64,000 bases of DNA from Burkholderia sp. Bp8992 (GTDB taxonomy: Bacteria > Pseudomonadota > Gammaproteobacteria > Burkholderiales > Burkholderiaceae), in the NCBI RefSeq assembly GCF_003853705.1, contig NZ_QTQI01000001.1:496001-560000 (forward strand), read 5' to 3'. The translations under genes were made by a program, and so were the position numbers. The notes beneath the pieces are model-generated. The model was not told the origin of the DNA. It worked only from the letters and a program-made list of their open reading frames with translations, and ran no database searches. Shown here one piece after another: positions 25,957 to 35,447 of the stretch (position 1 is its first letter; every line of letters begins with the position of its first letter).

Positions 25957-28791
25957 ATGTCCATCAATACAGGCGCACTGAGTTCGCTGCTGCGAGGCTG
26001 GTCGCAGCACAGCCGCTTTCTGTGGATGCGCACGTCGTTCGGAACCGATGCGTTGATCGCGGAAAGCCTGCATGGCTGGGAGGCGGTTGGCGGCGGCGGG
26101 TTTCGTTTCGAGCTGACCGCCTTGTCCGAGAACGCCCGGCTGGCGATCGGCAAGCTGATCGGCGGCCCGATTCTGATCGAGTGGCAGGCCGCGGAGGGGA
26201 GTGAGACCCGGCGCCCGGTTCATGGGCACGTGGTTGCCGCCGAACTGGTCGGCAGCAACGGCGGTCTCGCCCGCTATCGCTTCACGATCGAGCCGTGGTT
26301 TGCGCTGCTGCGCCAGCGCGTCGACAGCTACAATTATCAGCACGCCAGTGTGCTCGATATCACCGAGCAGGTCTTCGGCTACTACACGCACGGAGCCATC
26401 GCGCCCGCGTGGCGCTGGTCGCTGGCGGACCAGTCGAAATATCGCAAGCGCAGCCTGACCGCGCAAGCCGGCGAGTCGGATTTCGATTTTCTGCAACGCC
26501 TGTGGGCGGAAGAAGGCATCTTCTACTGGTTCGAACACAAGGGCGATGCGAACGCTGCAAACTTCGGTGAGCACACGCTGGTACTGGCGGATTCGAATCA
26601 GCAGTTCAAGCCGGACGATCCCGTCGTCATCGGGTTCCATCAGGCGAGCGACGGGAATCCGGCGGGGAACATCCAGGATTTCATGGCGGCGCGCCGCTGG
26701 CGTATCGGGCAAGTGACTCGCGCGAGCTGGGATTACCGCACCTTGTCCACCCGACCGTCGGAGGCGCGGGCGACAGGCGCAGTCATGCCGGGTATCGATC
26801 GCGACGTCGCCGGCCCGTACGCGTATCAGACCGCCGCGGTCGGCGACTACCGGGCGCAGCAGCAGCTGGATGCGCAACGCGTGAGCACGTCGCGCAGCGA
26901 AGGGCGCGGCACGCGCCGCGACATGCGGCCGGGGCTGCGGTTCGCGATGCGCGACCATCCGGTGCTGAAAGCCTCGCAAGCGTTCGTTTGCCTGCGTGTC
27001 GAGCACGACGTGCAGGCGAACGTGGATGCCGATGTGCACGGTGCAATCGAGCGCAAGCTCGGCAAGCCGTCGTCGGCCGGGATCGATGCATCCGATGTCG
27101 TCGAAGGATTGACGCCGGACGACCTGTCCGGCACCGGCACGCATCCCGGCAATGCGGTGTCGCGAAACGACACCGGCCGCGTGTACGGAAATGCGTTCGT
27201 TGCACTGCCGGTCGAACAGTCCTACCGTTCGCACGAGGATGGCGTGGACGGCGCACGCTCGCATCCGGAAACGGTGATGCAGGGCGCGCAGACGGCGATC
27301 GTCGTTGGTGCGGATGCGCCGGTTCATACCGACCGCGACCACCGCGTCCGTATTCAGCATCATGCGCAGCGCGGTCAGAATTCGGCCAGCCGCGAAGACC
27401 ATCCTCGCGATTCCAATGCGCCCGCCGATCAAGGTGCAGGCACCTGGACGCGGATGATGACCCCGATCGGGGGCGACAACTGGGGCGGTGTCGCCGTTCC
27501 GCGCGTGGGCCAGGAGGTGTGGGTCGACTGGCTGGAGGGGCAGCCCGATCGTCCGGTGGCGGTGGCGTCGCTGTATAACGGGCGCGGCAATGACAACGGG
27601 CAGCACAATGCGCGCGCCGGGGGCCCCAGCGGCAGCACCGGCAATGCAGCTGCGTGGTTCGCGGGCAACGGCCATGCGGCAACGCTGACCGGATTCAAAA
27701 CCCAGGAGCTGAGTCAGAGCCAGCAGGGCACCGGCGGCTATCGTCATTTCATGATGGACGATACGGCAGGTCAGTCGAGTGTGCATCTCTACACGACCGA
27801 CAGCCGCAGCGGGTTGATGCTCGGCCACCTCAAATCGATGAATGACAACGTTCGCCAGGCCGATCGCGGTTACGGCGCGGAGTTGAATACCGAAGCATCG
27901 GGTGCGGTGCGGGGTGGCGCCGGCGTACTGGTGAGCGCCGCAGCCGGCGTGAACCAGATGGATGCGTCCAGTGCGGCCCAGGTGCTCGGCGACAGTCACG
28001 ACCTGCTCGACGGTCTCGCGGAGGCGGCGCGTGCGCAAGGCGCCGAACCGGGCGCGTCGCAATCTTCCGCTTCGCAAGCGGATGCGTCGTCATCCGGACG
28101 AACGGATGCAGGCGCTTCGTCGTCCACGCTGGCGGCGGTCACGGGGTTGAGCGACGGCAAGCAGGCGATCAGTGCCGCACGAGCGGGATCCTCGTCCAGT
28201 CAGGCGACCGGAGGGGGCGACGGCAGCGCGACCGCGTGGAGCCGCCCGCATCTGGTCGCGTATGGCCAGGATGGCGTGGTGGCTGTATCGGCCAGGAGCC
28301 ACGTCTGGTTGTCGGGGACCGAGACGGTGCTGGCCGCCGGGCAGGATTTGCAGTGGACGGCGCAGAACAAGACGGGCGTCGTCGCGAACCAGGGAATCCT
28401 GCTGTACACGGACGGCAAGAAAGGCGACGGGCGGCCCGTTGCCGTTTCCGGCATCGCGCTGCATGCGGCGTGCGGTTCGGTTGGCCTGCAGGCCCAGCGC
28501 GGCGGGAATCTCGGAGCCGTTGCCCAGCAAGCCGTCAGTGTGGCCAGTGCGACGGCAAGCGTGACCGCGCAGGCGTCCCGGAAGGTATTGCTCACGGCGG
28601 CGAAAGCCTATCTGAAGATGGAGGGCGGCGGCATCGAGATCGGCGTGCCGGGCACCGTGAAGTTTCATGCAGCGAATCACGTGCTGACCGGCCCGCGCAG
28701 TTCGGACATGAGTCCGCAGATCGCGCAAAGTCAGGTGAAGGCCTGTCCGACGAAGGACGGCGATGCGGCAGGTCGCGGTGCCGCCACGTTG
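25957..28791 (+). CDS. vgrG: VgrG spike protein, third of three
   Basis: About 945 residues. gp27-like region about 1-400 (LIAESLHGWEAVGGGGFRFE, SDFDFLQRLWAEEGIFYWFE). gp5 OB fold about 445-550 (GAQTAIVVGADAPVHTDRD, then WGGVAVPRVGQEVWVDWLEG). A serine/alanine-rich linker lies near 700-740, and a DUF2345-type needle about 740-915. It diverges from the first two copies in the N-terminal half, so it is not a recent duplicate. ATG 25957 follows GGAAAAG. The DUF4123 gene starts eight bases after the stop (TGA 28792-28794). Confidence 0.92.
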
Positions 28792-28801
28792 TGACGGAGA
28801 G

Positions 28802-29764
28802 ATGGGCGTGAGTACATCGATCGAACTGACGACGTCGCGGATACAGGCTGCGCTGCGCAAGGAAGATTCGCTGCGCGGGTATCTGCTCGTCGATCCGTAT
28901 CTGCGGGAGCCGCTGGCCGAGCACCTGCCGATGCCGGGGGAACGCGAAGTCGTGCCGATCCCGGTGGCCAGCGAGTCGCTTCTCGATCATCAGCATCCCC
29001 GGCTGATCTGTTTCGATCATGACGATGTCGAGTTGATCGAGGCGTCGGTGCAGGCCGCGTGCGACGAACAAAGCGATTCGCATGACGAAGTGGTGCGCGG
29101 GTTCACGGTGGGCGGCTGGCTGGTTTCGACACTGCCACCGGAAATCGTCGCGGTGCACCTGGCGCGGGTGATGGTTTCACCACGCCCGCGCGTTGGCCGG
29201 AAATACGTGCGGTGGGCCGATCGACGCGTACTCGAATGGATGTGGCCGGCGCTGAATGATCTGCAGCGAAGCGACTTGTTCGGCCCGATCACGGCATGGC
29301 ACGTGCTCGACCGAAATGCTGAACTCGTCGAGCGGATTCCACCGGCGGCTTTCGACCCATATGCGTCGCGATCGCGCGCCACGTTCTTCGCGCTCGACGA
29401 CGCGCAATGGAGCCGTGTGGACAGAAGCGCGATGGTGCAGGACCTCCTCAGAGGCTGGTGCGTGTTCGAGCGCGAATTGCCCGACGATTACCTGAACCAG
29501 GCGGACGCGGCGGTGGCCGACGCGCAGGCGCTCGGCTTGACGCAGGTAGCCGACATCGTGCTGTTGGGCGCCTATGTGCTGCAGATTCATCCGGCACTGT
29601 GCAAGCACGCGCGTGTGATCGAGCTGGTGAAGTCGACATTGAGCGATCGGGCAAGCTTGAGCGAGCGGCTCGGCGCGGTCGGAGATGACGTGTGGGACGC
29701 GATGCGTCTCGAACTGGAGCAGAAGACGTCGCACGACACATCCATCGCGATGGCTCGCCGCTAG
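28802..29764 (+). CDS. DUF4123-type T6SS effector adaptor, second copy
   Basis: 320 residues, cytosolic. LRGYLLVDPYLREPL near the start, the FTVGGWLVSTLPPEIVAVHL stretch and KYVRWADRRVLEWMWPAL fit the DUF4123 chaperone layout. It has little similarity to the adaptor at 17277, as expected for chaperones matched to different cargo. GGAGAG precedes ATG 28802. It lies between the third vgrG and the VasX-like effector gene, its presumed client. Confidence 0.75.
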   Translation: MGVSTSIELTTSRIQAALRKEDSLRGYLLVDPYLREPLAEHLPMPGEREVVPIPVASESLLDHQHPRLICFDHDDVELIEASVQAACDEQSDSHDEVVRGFTVGGWLVSTLPPEIVAVHLARVMVSPRPRVGRKYVRWADRRVLEWMWPALNDLQRSDLFGPITAWHVLDRNAELVERIPPAAFDPYASRSRATFFALDDAQWSRVDRSAMVQDLLRGWCVFERELPDDYLNQADAAVADAQALGLTQVADIVLLGAYVLQIHPALCKHARVIELVKSTLSDRASLSERLGAVGDDVWDAMRLELEQKTSHDTSIAMARR

Positions 29765-29780
29765 CAAAGGAAATCGAATC

Positions 29781-32700
29781 ATGTCAGATGGCAAATATGC
29801 GCAGAACGCGAATGCCGCCGCCGCCGGCGCGCCGCACTGTTCCGCAGGCGGGTGCCCGTCATGCGTGAAGGCCGGGTTGCCGGTTTTGCTGGTCAGGCCG
29901 GCGCTGGCCGAGAAAAAGTATGCCGATGCGAAGAAAGGCGCGATCGCGAAGCTGAAGCCGGGGGTGGCCGACGTCGGGTTGAGTTACTTCGGCTACACGA
30001 TGCGAACCTTGCGCGGCGGCTATGTCTACGCGTATTACGAGCGACCGCACACCCCCGAGCTGAAGGAGCAGAAGGGATGGCAGGCATTCCAGGTCGACGA
30101 CGGCGGCTACATGACGCCTTATTCGCTCAGCGAACTGCCATTGCCTGGCAACGCACCGGTGTTCGCATGCCAGCGCACTGCCGGTTATGCGGCTGCCATG
30201 CTGTTCGTCATCCCTAATGCGTCCGAGACGCAGCGTGTGTGGATCGGCTTCAGCGATACGCCGTGGAGCGAGAAGGTTCGGGATGCATACGGGAATCCCA
30301 AGAACGAAGCGCTGCGTCGACAGCGCATGGTGTGCATCGATGCGCCGTATGCGAAATGCGATCGTTCGGCCCCGCTGACGGAGGCCGAAATGGGAAAGAT
30401 CGTCGACGAGTACAACGCGAACTATCCGGTGGCGTCGGCTGCGTTGTACGGCGATGACAATGTGTTTCCGTTGAGGAAGCCGGCGCGCATGGATCCGAAG
30501 GGAGGGCGTCGCGAAACGGCGAAGGACATATACGACCAGGCTGTCGAGATCGTCAAGAAGAGCCAGACGTTCGACATCGGCAAGGCGATGATCGTCAGCG
30601 TACCTGACGCGATCGGTGTGACGTACGAGGCGGCGAACTTCCGCATTACCGTGCCGAAGAAGGCCAAGACGATGATGACGGGCAACGGCTACTGGAAGCT
30701 GCAGTCGGCGCTGTGCATCAAGGGGCTGGTCGAGACGATGCAGCAGCAATACAGCCATATCGGCAATCTGTCCGGGATGCAGGGTGACCCGAACACGTAT
30801 ATGGCCAGGGATCAGTTCGACGCGATGAAGGCGAGCGGTAATCTCCCGCCGGGCGCGACCTTCATGCCGCAAACCATTTCCGCATCGGGGATGTTCGCCG
30901 GCACCTATACGAACCCGTCGATGGGCATTGTCGCGATACCGGAGGACGAGCTGCCGGCGGAGCAGATCAAGAAGAAGCTGGGTGACAAATATCAGACATT
31001 CCTGGACCAGTACCAGTCTGCGTGCAACGACGACAGCCGGTTGCTTGCGACGATCGAGCCGGATTACGGCGCGTGGTTGCAAAGCGCGGCGCGCAAGCTG
31101 GTGACCGAACACGATTGCGACGAGACGACGCGGCAGGACGGTGTCTACTACGCGGTACTGGTGGGCAGGGCGTGCCATGGCGGCCACATGACCGATGTCG
31201 GGCTGAAGTGGTACGCGGATTTCATGAAGGACAATCCGGACGACAAGAACAACCTGATGATCCGTGCGATGCTCGGCAACCAGCAGGATTTCTTCACGTG
31301 GTTCAAGGACAAGGATCAGCGATCCAAGACGATCGATGAAGCCAAGGCGCTTTTCGACGTGATCGAGGATCTCGAGAGCAAGCACAAGGGCGGAGAACTG
31401 GTCGGGGCCCTGGCGCGCAACCTGCCGTATTTGCGGGCGCTGGCATCGGTCTGGAGTTACAGCACGGTGTCGTTACTGAGTACTTCCTGTCTTGCGTTGA
31501 GTCGTCTCAAGAATCCGCCATCCCCCCAACTCATCAGGAAAGTCGAGTTCGCGATAGCAAGAATCGGCATCACCAGTGCCAGCAAGAATGGCATTCGCGC
31601 CAGGCGGGTCAAGGCGTCGTACAGGCAGGCGAAGTTTTACTGGCGCGAAGTCGCCGACGCGAAAAACAGTGCCGCCGGTGGCGGCAAATCGACGTCGAAG
31701 GTCGGCGACACGCGCACTGTCAGTGTTTCAAGAAGCGGCGGTGGTGCGTTTGACGTGTCGGGCAAAGGCGGGACCGTAGAGATATTCGTCTTCGAACAGG
31801 TCAGCGTTACGGCGACGACGACCGTCGTTGCGCAGTTGCCGGCCGACATGGGCGAACTCAGGAAGTTTGCCCGCAAGGTCGGCGAATTGCTGCGCGAGGG
31901 CGGTGCGGTGCTGTCTGCGGCGGGCGGGATGCTGCAGGTCCTGAGCCTGATGGATGCGGTCGATAAATACAAGTACGGAAATGAAGACGAGCGGTTGGAG
32001 GGTATTCTCGGCATCGGGTCGGCATCGATGGGTTGCGCTGCCGCGTTGCTGGAAATCTGGAGCGCCGGTGCGAAGAAATGGGAGGCGGTTGGCGCTGCGT
32101 TGCGCACGAAGATCCTTGTAGGCGCAGCCGCCACGATTGCTGCTGGTTTTGATACTGCGACGGCGATTATGAAACTCGCGTCGAGATATGGGCGGGACAA
32201 TCCGGGCGCCTTGTCGGCCTATGCGGTTCAGACAATGTTTTTTGGCGTTGCGACTGTGGCGAGCGGGCTGGGTTTCTTCGAAGCCATCGGCGCTATCTCT
32301 ATCACGGGCGGTTACGGACTTTCCTGGACCGGGTGGGGGCTTGTACTGGTTGCTGTTGGTATGGCTGCAGGTTACTTGGCCCAGCTTCTGCAGAATCGGC
32401 CCGCGGAAGAATGGGCGGCACGCACAATCTGGGGACGTGCCAGCGACAAGTGGGGGAGCCCCGCTCGCGAGCAGGAAGAATCGAACAAGCTGTTGCTGGG
32501 GATCAGCGTCGACTTCAGCTACAAGGACGGCTTTTGGGATCTGGCCGTCCGAAGCATGGGGACAGGCATGATGGGAGGACTGCCCATGCCAGCTGGCAAC
32601 AACAGCAATCCGATGGAGTATCGGGAGGTATATTTGCGCCTGCGCATCCCCGTGGGATTGCGGGCGCAACTGGACTGGGTTGCACGCATCTACGGCAAGA

Positions 32701-32939
32701 GCAAGAAAGGCGGGGCGACGCTGTTGCTGGAGCGCACCGGCGGTTCCGCGCGGCCTTCAGGGCTAGCGGCAGGTGGCGCTTCGGCGCTCGCGAAACTGAA
32801 CGCCGAGGTGAAAGATCAGGATCAAGACATTCGGCTGTCGCTCGATCTGAGTGTCATTGAATTCAGCGGGGCATATGCCGAAGTGGCCGTGGAGACGAAG
32901 GATGGAGACGAGGTCCTGAACGAACGGCTGCCGAACTAG
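29781..32939 (+). CDS. VasX/BTH_I2691-like T6SS effector, probable membrane-disrupting toxin
   Basis: 1052 residues. The N terminus has GGCPSCVKAGLPVLLVRPALA, the CxxC-plus-LPVL pattern of the VasX-type N-terminal domain, followed by YGFxxR-like YFGYTMRTLRGGYVYAYYE. The region about 700-890 carries four hydrophobic segments (for example ILVGAAATIAAGFDTATAIM and LSWTGWGLVLVAVGMAAGYL), as in colicin-like pore formers. The family is exported by T6SS with an adaptor and a VgrG; both are directly upstream. AAAGGAAA precedes ATG 29781. The catalytic or pore mechanism is inferred only from the hydrophobic segments. Confidence 0.75.
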   Translation: MSDGKYAQNANAAAAGAPHCSAGGCPSCVKAGLPVLLVRPALAEKKYADAKKGAIAKLKPGVADVGLSYFGYTMRTLRGGYVYAYYERPHTPELKEQKGWQAFQVDDGGYMTPYSLSELPLPGNAPVFACQRTAGYAAAMLFVIPNASETQRVWIGFSDTPWSEKVRDAYGNPKNEALRRQRMVCIDAPYAKCDRSAPLTEAEMGKIVDEYNANYPVASAALYGDDNVFPLRKPARMDPKGGRRETAKDIYDQAVEIVKKSQTFDIGKAMIVSVPDAIGVTYEAANFRITVPKKAKTMMTGNGYWKLQSALCIKGLVETMQQQYSHIGNLSGMQGDPNTYMARDQFDAMKASGNLPPGATFMPQTISASGMFAGTYTNPSMGIVAIPEDELPAEQIKKKLGDKYQTFLDQYQSACNDDSRLLATIEPDYGAWLQSAARKLVTEHDCDETTRQDGVYYAVLVGRACHGGHMTDVGLKWYADFMKDNPDDKNNLMIRAMLGNQQDFFTWFKDKDQRSKTIDEAKALFDVIEDLESKHKGGELVGALARNLPYLRALASVWSYSTVSLLSTSCLALSRLKNPPSPQLIRKVEFAIARIGITSASKNGIRARRVKASYRQAKFYWREVADAKNSAAGGGKSTSKVGDTRTVSVSRSGGGAFDVSGKGGTVEIFVFEQVSVTATTTVVAQLPADMGELRKFARKVGELLREGGAVLSAAGGMLQVLSLMDAVDKYKYGNEDERLEGILGIGSASMGCAAALLEIWSAGAKKWEAVGAALRTKILVGAAATIAAGFDTATAIMKLASRYGRDNPGALSAYAVQTMFFGVATVASGLGFFEAIGAISITGGYGLSWTGWGLVLVAVGMAAGYLAQLLQNRPAEEWAARTIWGRASDKWGSPAREQEESNKLLLGISVDFSYKDGFWDLAVRSMGTGMMGGLPMPAGNNSNPMEYREVYLRLRIPVGLRAQLDWVARIYGKSKKGGATLLLERTGGSARPSGLAAGGASALAKLNAEVKDQDQDIRLSLDLSVIEFSGAYAEVAVETKDGDEVLNERLPN

Positions 32940-32942
32940 AGG

Positions 32943-33821
32943 ATGAGCATCGATATGAAAAGCAACAAGAGCGACTACCGGGTGCTTTTGCCGGAGTGGA
33001 AGCAAGCGGAGCCGTATTTCAAGTTTTCCGGGAGACTGGCGAGAACCCGACAGGGCACCACGCCACCGTGGCGGGTGGCAAGCGATGACAAGCGGCGGCC
33101 GGTTCACGAGATGGCCAGCACCTGCGATTCTCTTCTGAACATTTACTTGAATGCGATTGAGGTTGGCACGCCAATGGGCGCTGGCGGAAAAGCGGTGTTT
33201 CTGATACTTGGTGTGCTGATTGGGCTGCTCGGTGCGGGGGGCATTGGCTACGGGGCGTTGCTGACCTTGCAGGAGGTTCCTGTCCTTGGTGTCGTTATGT
33301 GTTTCGTCACCTTGCTGTTCCTTTTGTTTGCAGTGTTCTCCCTCCGGATGGCGCTCTTTTCTCCGCGGGATCTCCCTGTCCTGTTCAATCGGAAGGATCG
33401 CAGCGTGAGCTTCATTCCTTACGTAACGCCGTCGTTCTGGCGAATCTGGGAGAAAGGCGGAGCAGGGGCAGTGCGCACGCGCGCGTGGGACGACGTAAAG
33501 GTCCGATCCTACAAGTGGACGCAATTTACGGGGGCGGCGGCGCGGGAATCCTATTTCCTGTCGCTGTTGTGGGGCGAGGTCGGAAACCCGCAGTCTTGCG
33601 CGGAGATCGTCAATATCGGCTACACCGGATGGTGGGAAGACGCGATGCTTTGGCGGTTGTACGAGCATATCCGGCGCTACATGGAGGAGGACGGCCCTCC
33701 GATCCCGCGTGGAGAAGCATTGCGCCAGACGGGTACCGGCAAGCTGCCCATCTTCCCGGCAGAGATCATTGCCGCAGCGGGTGGTGCGCCGATCAAGGTG
33801 GAGGAAGCGGCGAACCTTTGA
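32943..33821 (+). CDS. DUF6708-like membrane protein, first copy, candidate immunity protein
   Basis: 292 residues. Two or three transmembrane helices (about 82-135: VFLILGVLIGLLGAGGIGYG, then LGVVMCFVTLLFLLFAVFSL) sit between soluble ends. The C-terminal half has KDRSVSFIPYV and YFLSLLWGEVGNPQSC. A membrane location is expected for immunity to a pore-forming toxin, and it starts three bases after that toxin gene. ATG 32943 touches AGAGG; ATG 32955 aligns with the start of the second copy and is at least as likely. It is nearly identical to the gene at 33969. Confidence 0.7.
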   Translation: MSIDMKSNKSDYRVLLPEWKQAEPYFKFSGRLARTRQGTTPPWRVASDDKRRPVHEMASTCDSLLNIYLNAIEVGTPMGAGGKAVFLILGVLIGLLGAGGIGYGALLTLQEVPVLGVVMCFVTLLFLLFAVFSLRMALFSPRDLPVLFNRKDRSVSFIPYVTPSFWRIWEKGGAGAVRTRAWDDVKVRSYKWTQFTGAAARESYFLSLLWGEVGNPQSCAEIVNIGYTGWWEDAMLWRLYEHIRRYMEEDGPPIPRGEALRQTGTGKLPIFPAEIIAAAGGAPIKVEEAANL

Positions 33822-33853
33822 TCGGCTATCTCGATAGCGAAGGCTTGCTGTTC

Positions 33854-33964
33854 TCACGGCTCGAGCGGGCGGCTGGAAGTGATGACGCTCATGTTCGGCT
33901 CGATCATCACGTCGTCGGCGATATCGAAATTGCCGAGATAGTAGAACGTACGGTTCCGGTACAT
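33854..33964 (-). pseudogene. Fragment of a LacA/Maa-type sugar O-acetyltransferase gene
   Basis: A 36-codon minus-strand stretch reads MYRNRTFYYLGNFDIADDVM, then IEPNMSVITSSRPLEP and stop. It strongly resembles the left-handed beta-helix core of galactoside/maltose acetyltransferases (NxTFYxLGxxxIGDDVMIGPN, SLITSGHPxEP). The glycine of the VMIGPN turn and the catalytic histidine of the GHP motif are both changed (VMIEPN, SRP), and both ends are missing. It fills most of the 147-base spacer between the two DUF6708 copies, so it is debris trapped there. Confidence 0.55.
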
Positions 33965-33968
33965 CGAA

Positions 33969-34838
33969 ATGAAAAGCGACAAGAGCGACTACCGAGTGCT
34001 ATTGCCGGAATGGAAGCAAGCAGATCCGTATTTCAACAAGTTCCCCGGGAGACTGGCGAGAACCCGGCAGGGCATCACGCCACCGTGGCGGGTAGCGAGC
34101 GATGACAAGCGGCAGCCTGTCCACGAGATGTCCAGCACCTGCGATTCTCTTCTGAACATCTACCCGAATGCGATCGAGGTTGGCACGCCGATGGGCGCCG
34201 GCGGGAAAACGGTGTATCTGATGCTTGGCGTGCTGATCGGGCTGTTCGGTACAGGGTGCATCGGCTATCTGGCAGTTCTGGCCTTGCTGGAAATTCCGGT
34301 CTTCGGCGTCTTCATGTCCGTTGCGACCGTGCCGTTCTTTTTGTTTGCGGTGTTCTGCCTTCGCGCAGCGCTCTTTTCTCCCCGGGATCTTCCCGTTCTC
34401 TTCAACCGGAAAGATCGCAGCGTGAGCTTCATTCCTTATGTGCAGCCACCATTCTGGCGATTCTGGGAGAAAGGCGGCGCAGGTGCAGTGCGCACGCGCG
34501 CATGGCACGACGTGAAGGTCCGGTCCTACAAGTGGACGCAACTCACCGGGGCTGCGGCCCGGGAGTCCTACTTTCTGTCGCTGCTCTGGGGCGAGGTCGG
34601 TAATCCGCGCTCATGCGCGGAGATCGTCAATATTGGCTACACCGGATGGTGGGAAGACGCGATGCTGTGGCGACTGTACGAACATATCCGGCGTTACATG
34701 GAGGAGGGCGGCCCTCCGATACAGCGCGGAGAAACACTGCGCCAGAGAGGTACCGGCAAACTGCCCATCTTCCCGGCGGAGATCATTGCCGCAGCGGGCG
34801 GTGCGCCGATCAAGGTGGAGGAAGCCGCCGACCTTTGA
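33969..34838 (+). CDS. DUF6708-like membrane protein, second copy
   Basis: 289 residues, close paralogue of the preceding gene: most residues are shared from MKSDKSDYRVLLPEWKQA to AEIIAAAGGAPIKVEEAADL. Differences cluster in the transmembrane part (about 80-135) and in one extra residue near position 17 (YFNKFPG for YFKFSG). No ribosome-binding site is obvious, so expression may depend on the upstream transcript. Tandem immunity paralogues often give protection against variants of a toxin. Confidence 0.7.
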   Translation: MKSDKSDYRVLLPEWKQADPYFNKFPGRLARTRQGITPPWRVASDDKRQPVHEMSSTCDSLLNIYPNAIEVGTPMGAGGKTVYLMLGVLIGLFGTGCIGYLAVLALLEIPVFGVFMSVATVPFFLFAVFCLRAALFSPRDLPVLFNRKDRSVSFIPYVQPPFWRFWEKGGAGAVRTRAWHDVKVRSYKWTQLTGAAARESYFLSLLWGEVGNPRSCAEIVNIGYTGWWEDAMLWRLYEHIRRYMEEGGPPIQRGETLRQRGTGKLPIFPAEIIAAAGGAPIKVEEAADL

Positions 34839-35447
34839 CGCGATACCGTCTCCCGGCGCTCGGAATCGGCAGGTTCATCGTTGTCCAAGGGCCGGTTTTT
34901 CGTACAGCGACCAGACCTGCCCACCCGATCCGGACTCCCGTGCCCGTCCCGCCCGGACAAAAGCAGGGATACGTCGTACACACATGACTTCGCGTCGTGA
35001 GCGGCACCGCCAGGTCGGACAAAACGCCGGTTCGGTCCGCTACCTTGCCGACGCCCCGTCCAGCATGGGTCCACCGCGCTTGCGTCCGTTGAAGCCGTTC
35101 CGCACGTCGAGCCCGCGTACGTAACCGGTGCAGAGGCTCTTTGCCTCCCGATGATCGTCGGCGTCCAGATGAAGCGAAGGCCTGGCACGCGCGCGGACGT
35201 TACGCCAACCGACACAAACCGCCTGCCGACGCACACGACAATCGGGCTTGTGCGGATTGACGTACTGCGTACCTTGTTCGGAACGAACGCCATCGCGGCT
35301 CCGCGCCTGCCGCACCCCCACCATACGGGTTTCGATTCGTATGTTCCGACCGGCGCGTGGGCTATAAATGGTTGGGTGTACCGGTCCTTGTCGGGTGCCT
35401 GCGCGTCTCGCGCAGGATGGCGTCGCGACTGCCGGGGGAGGTGCGCC
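34839..35447. other. 609-base gap after the T6SS island
   Basis: No supportable gene on either strand. The last 100 bases contain CTATAAAT (about 35361-35368), a possible -10 element for the protease gene downstream, but without a convincing -35 partner. I see no terminator with a T-run after the second DUF6708 gene. Confidence 0.3.
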
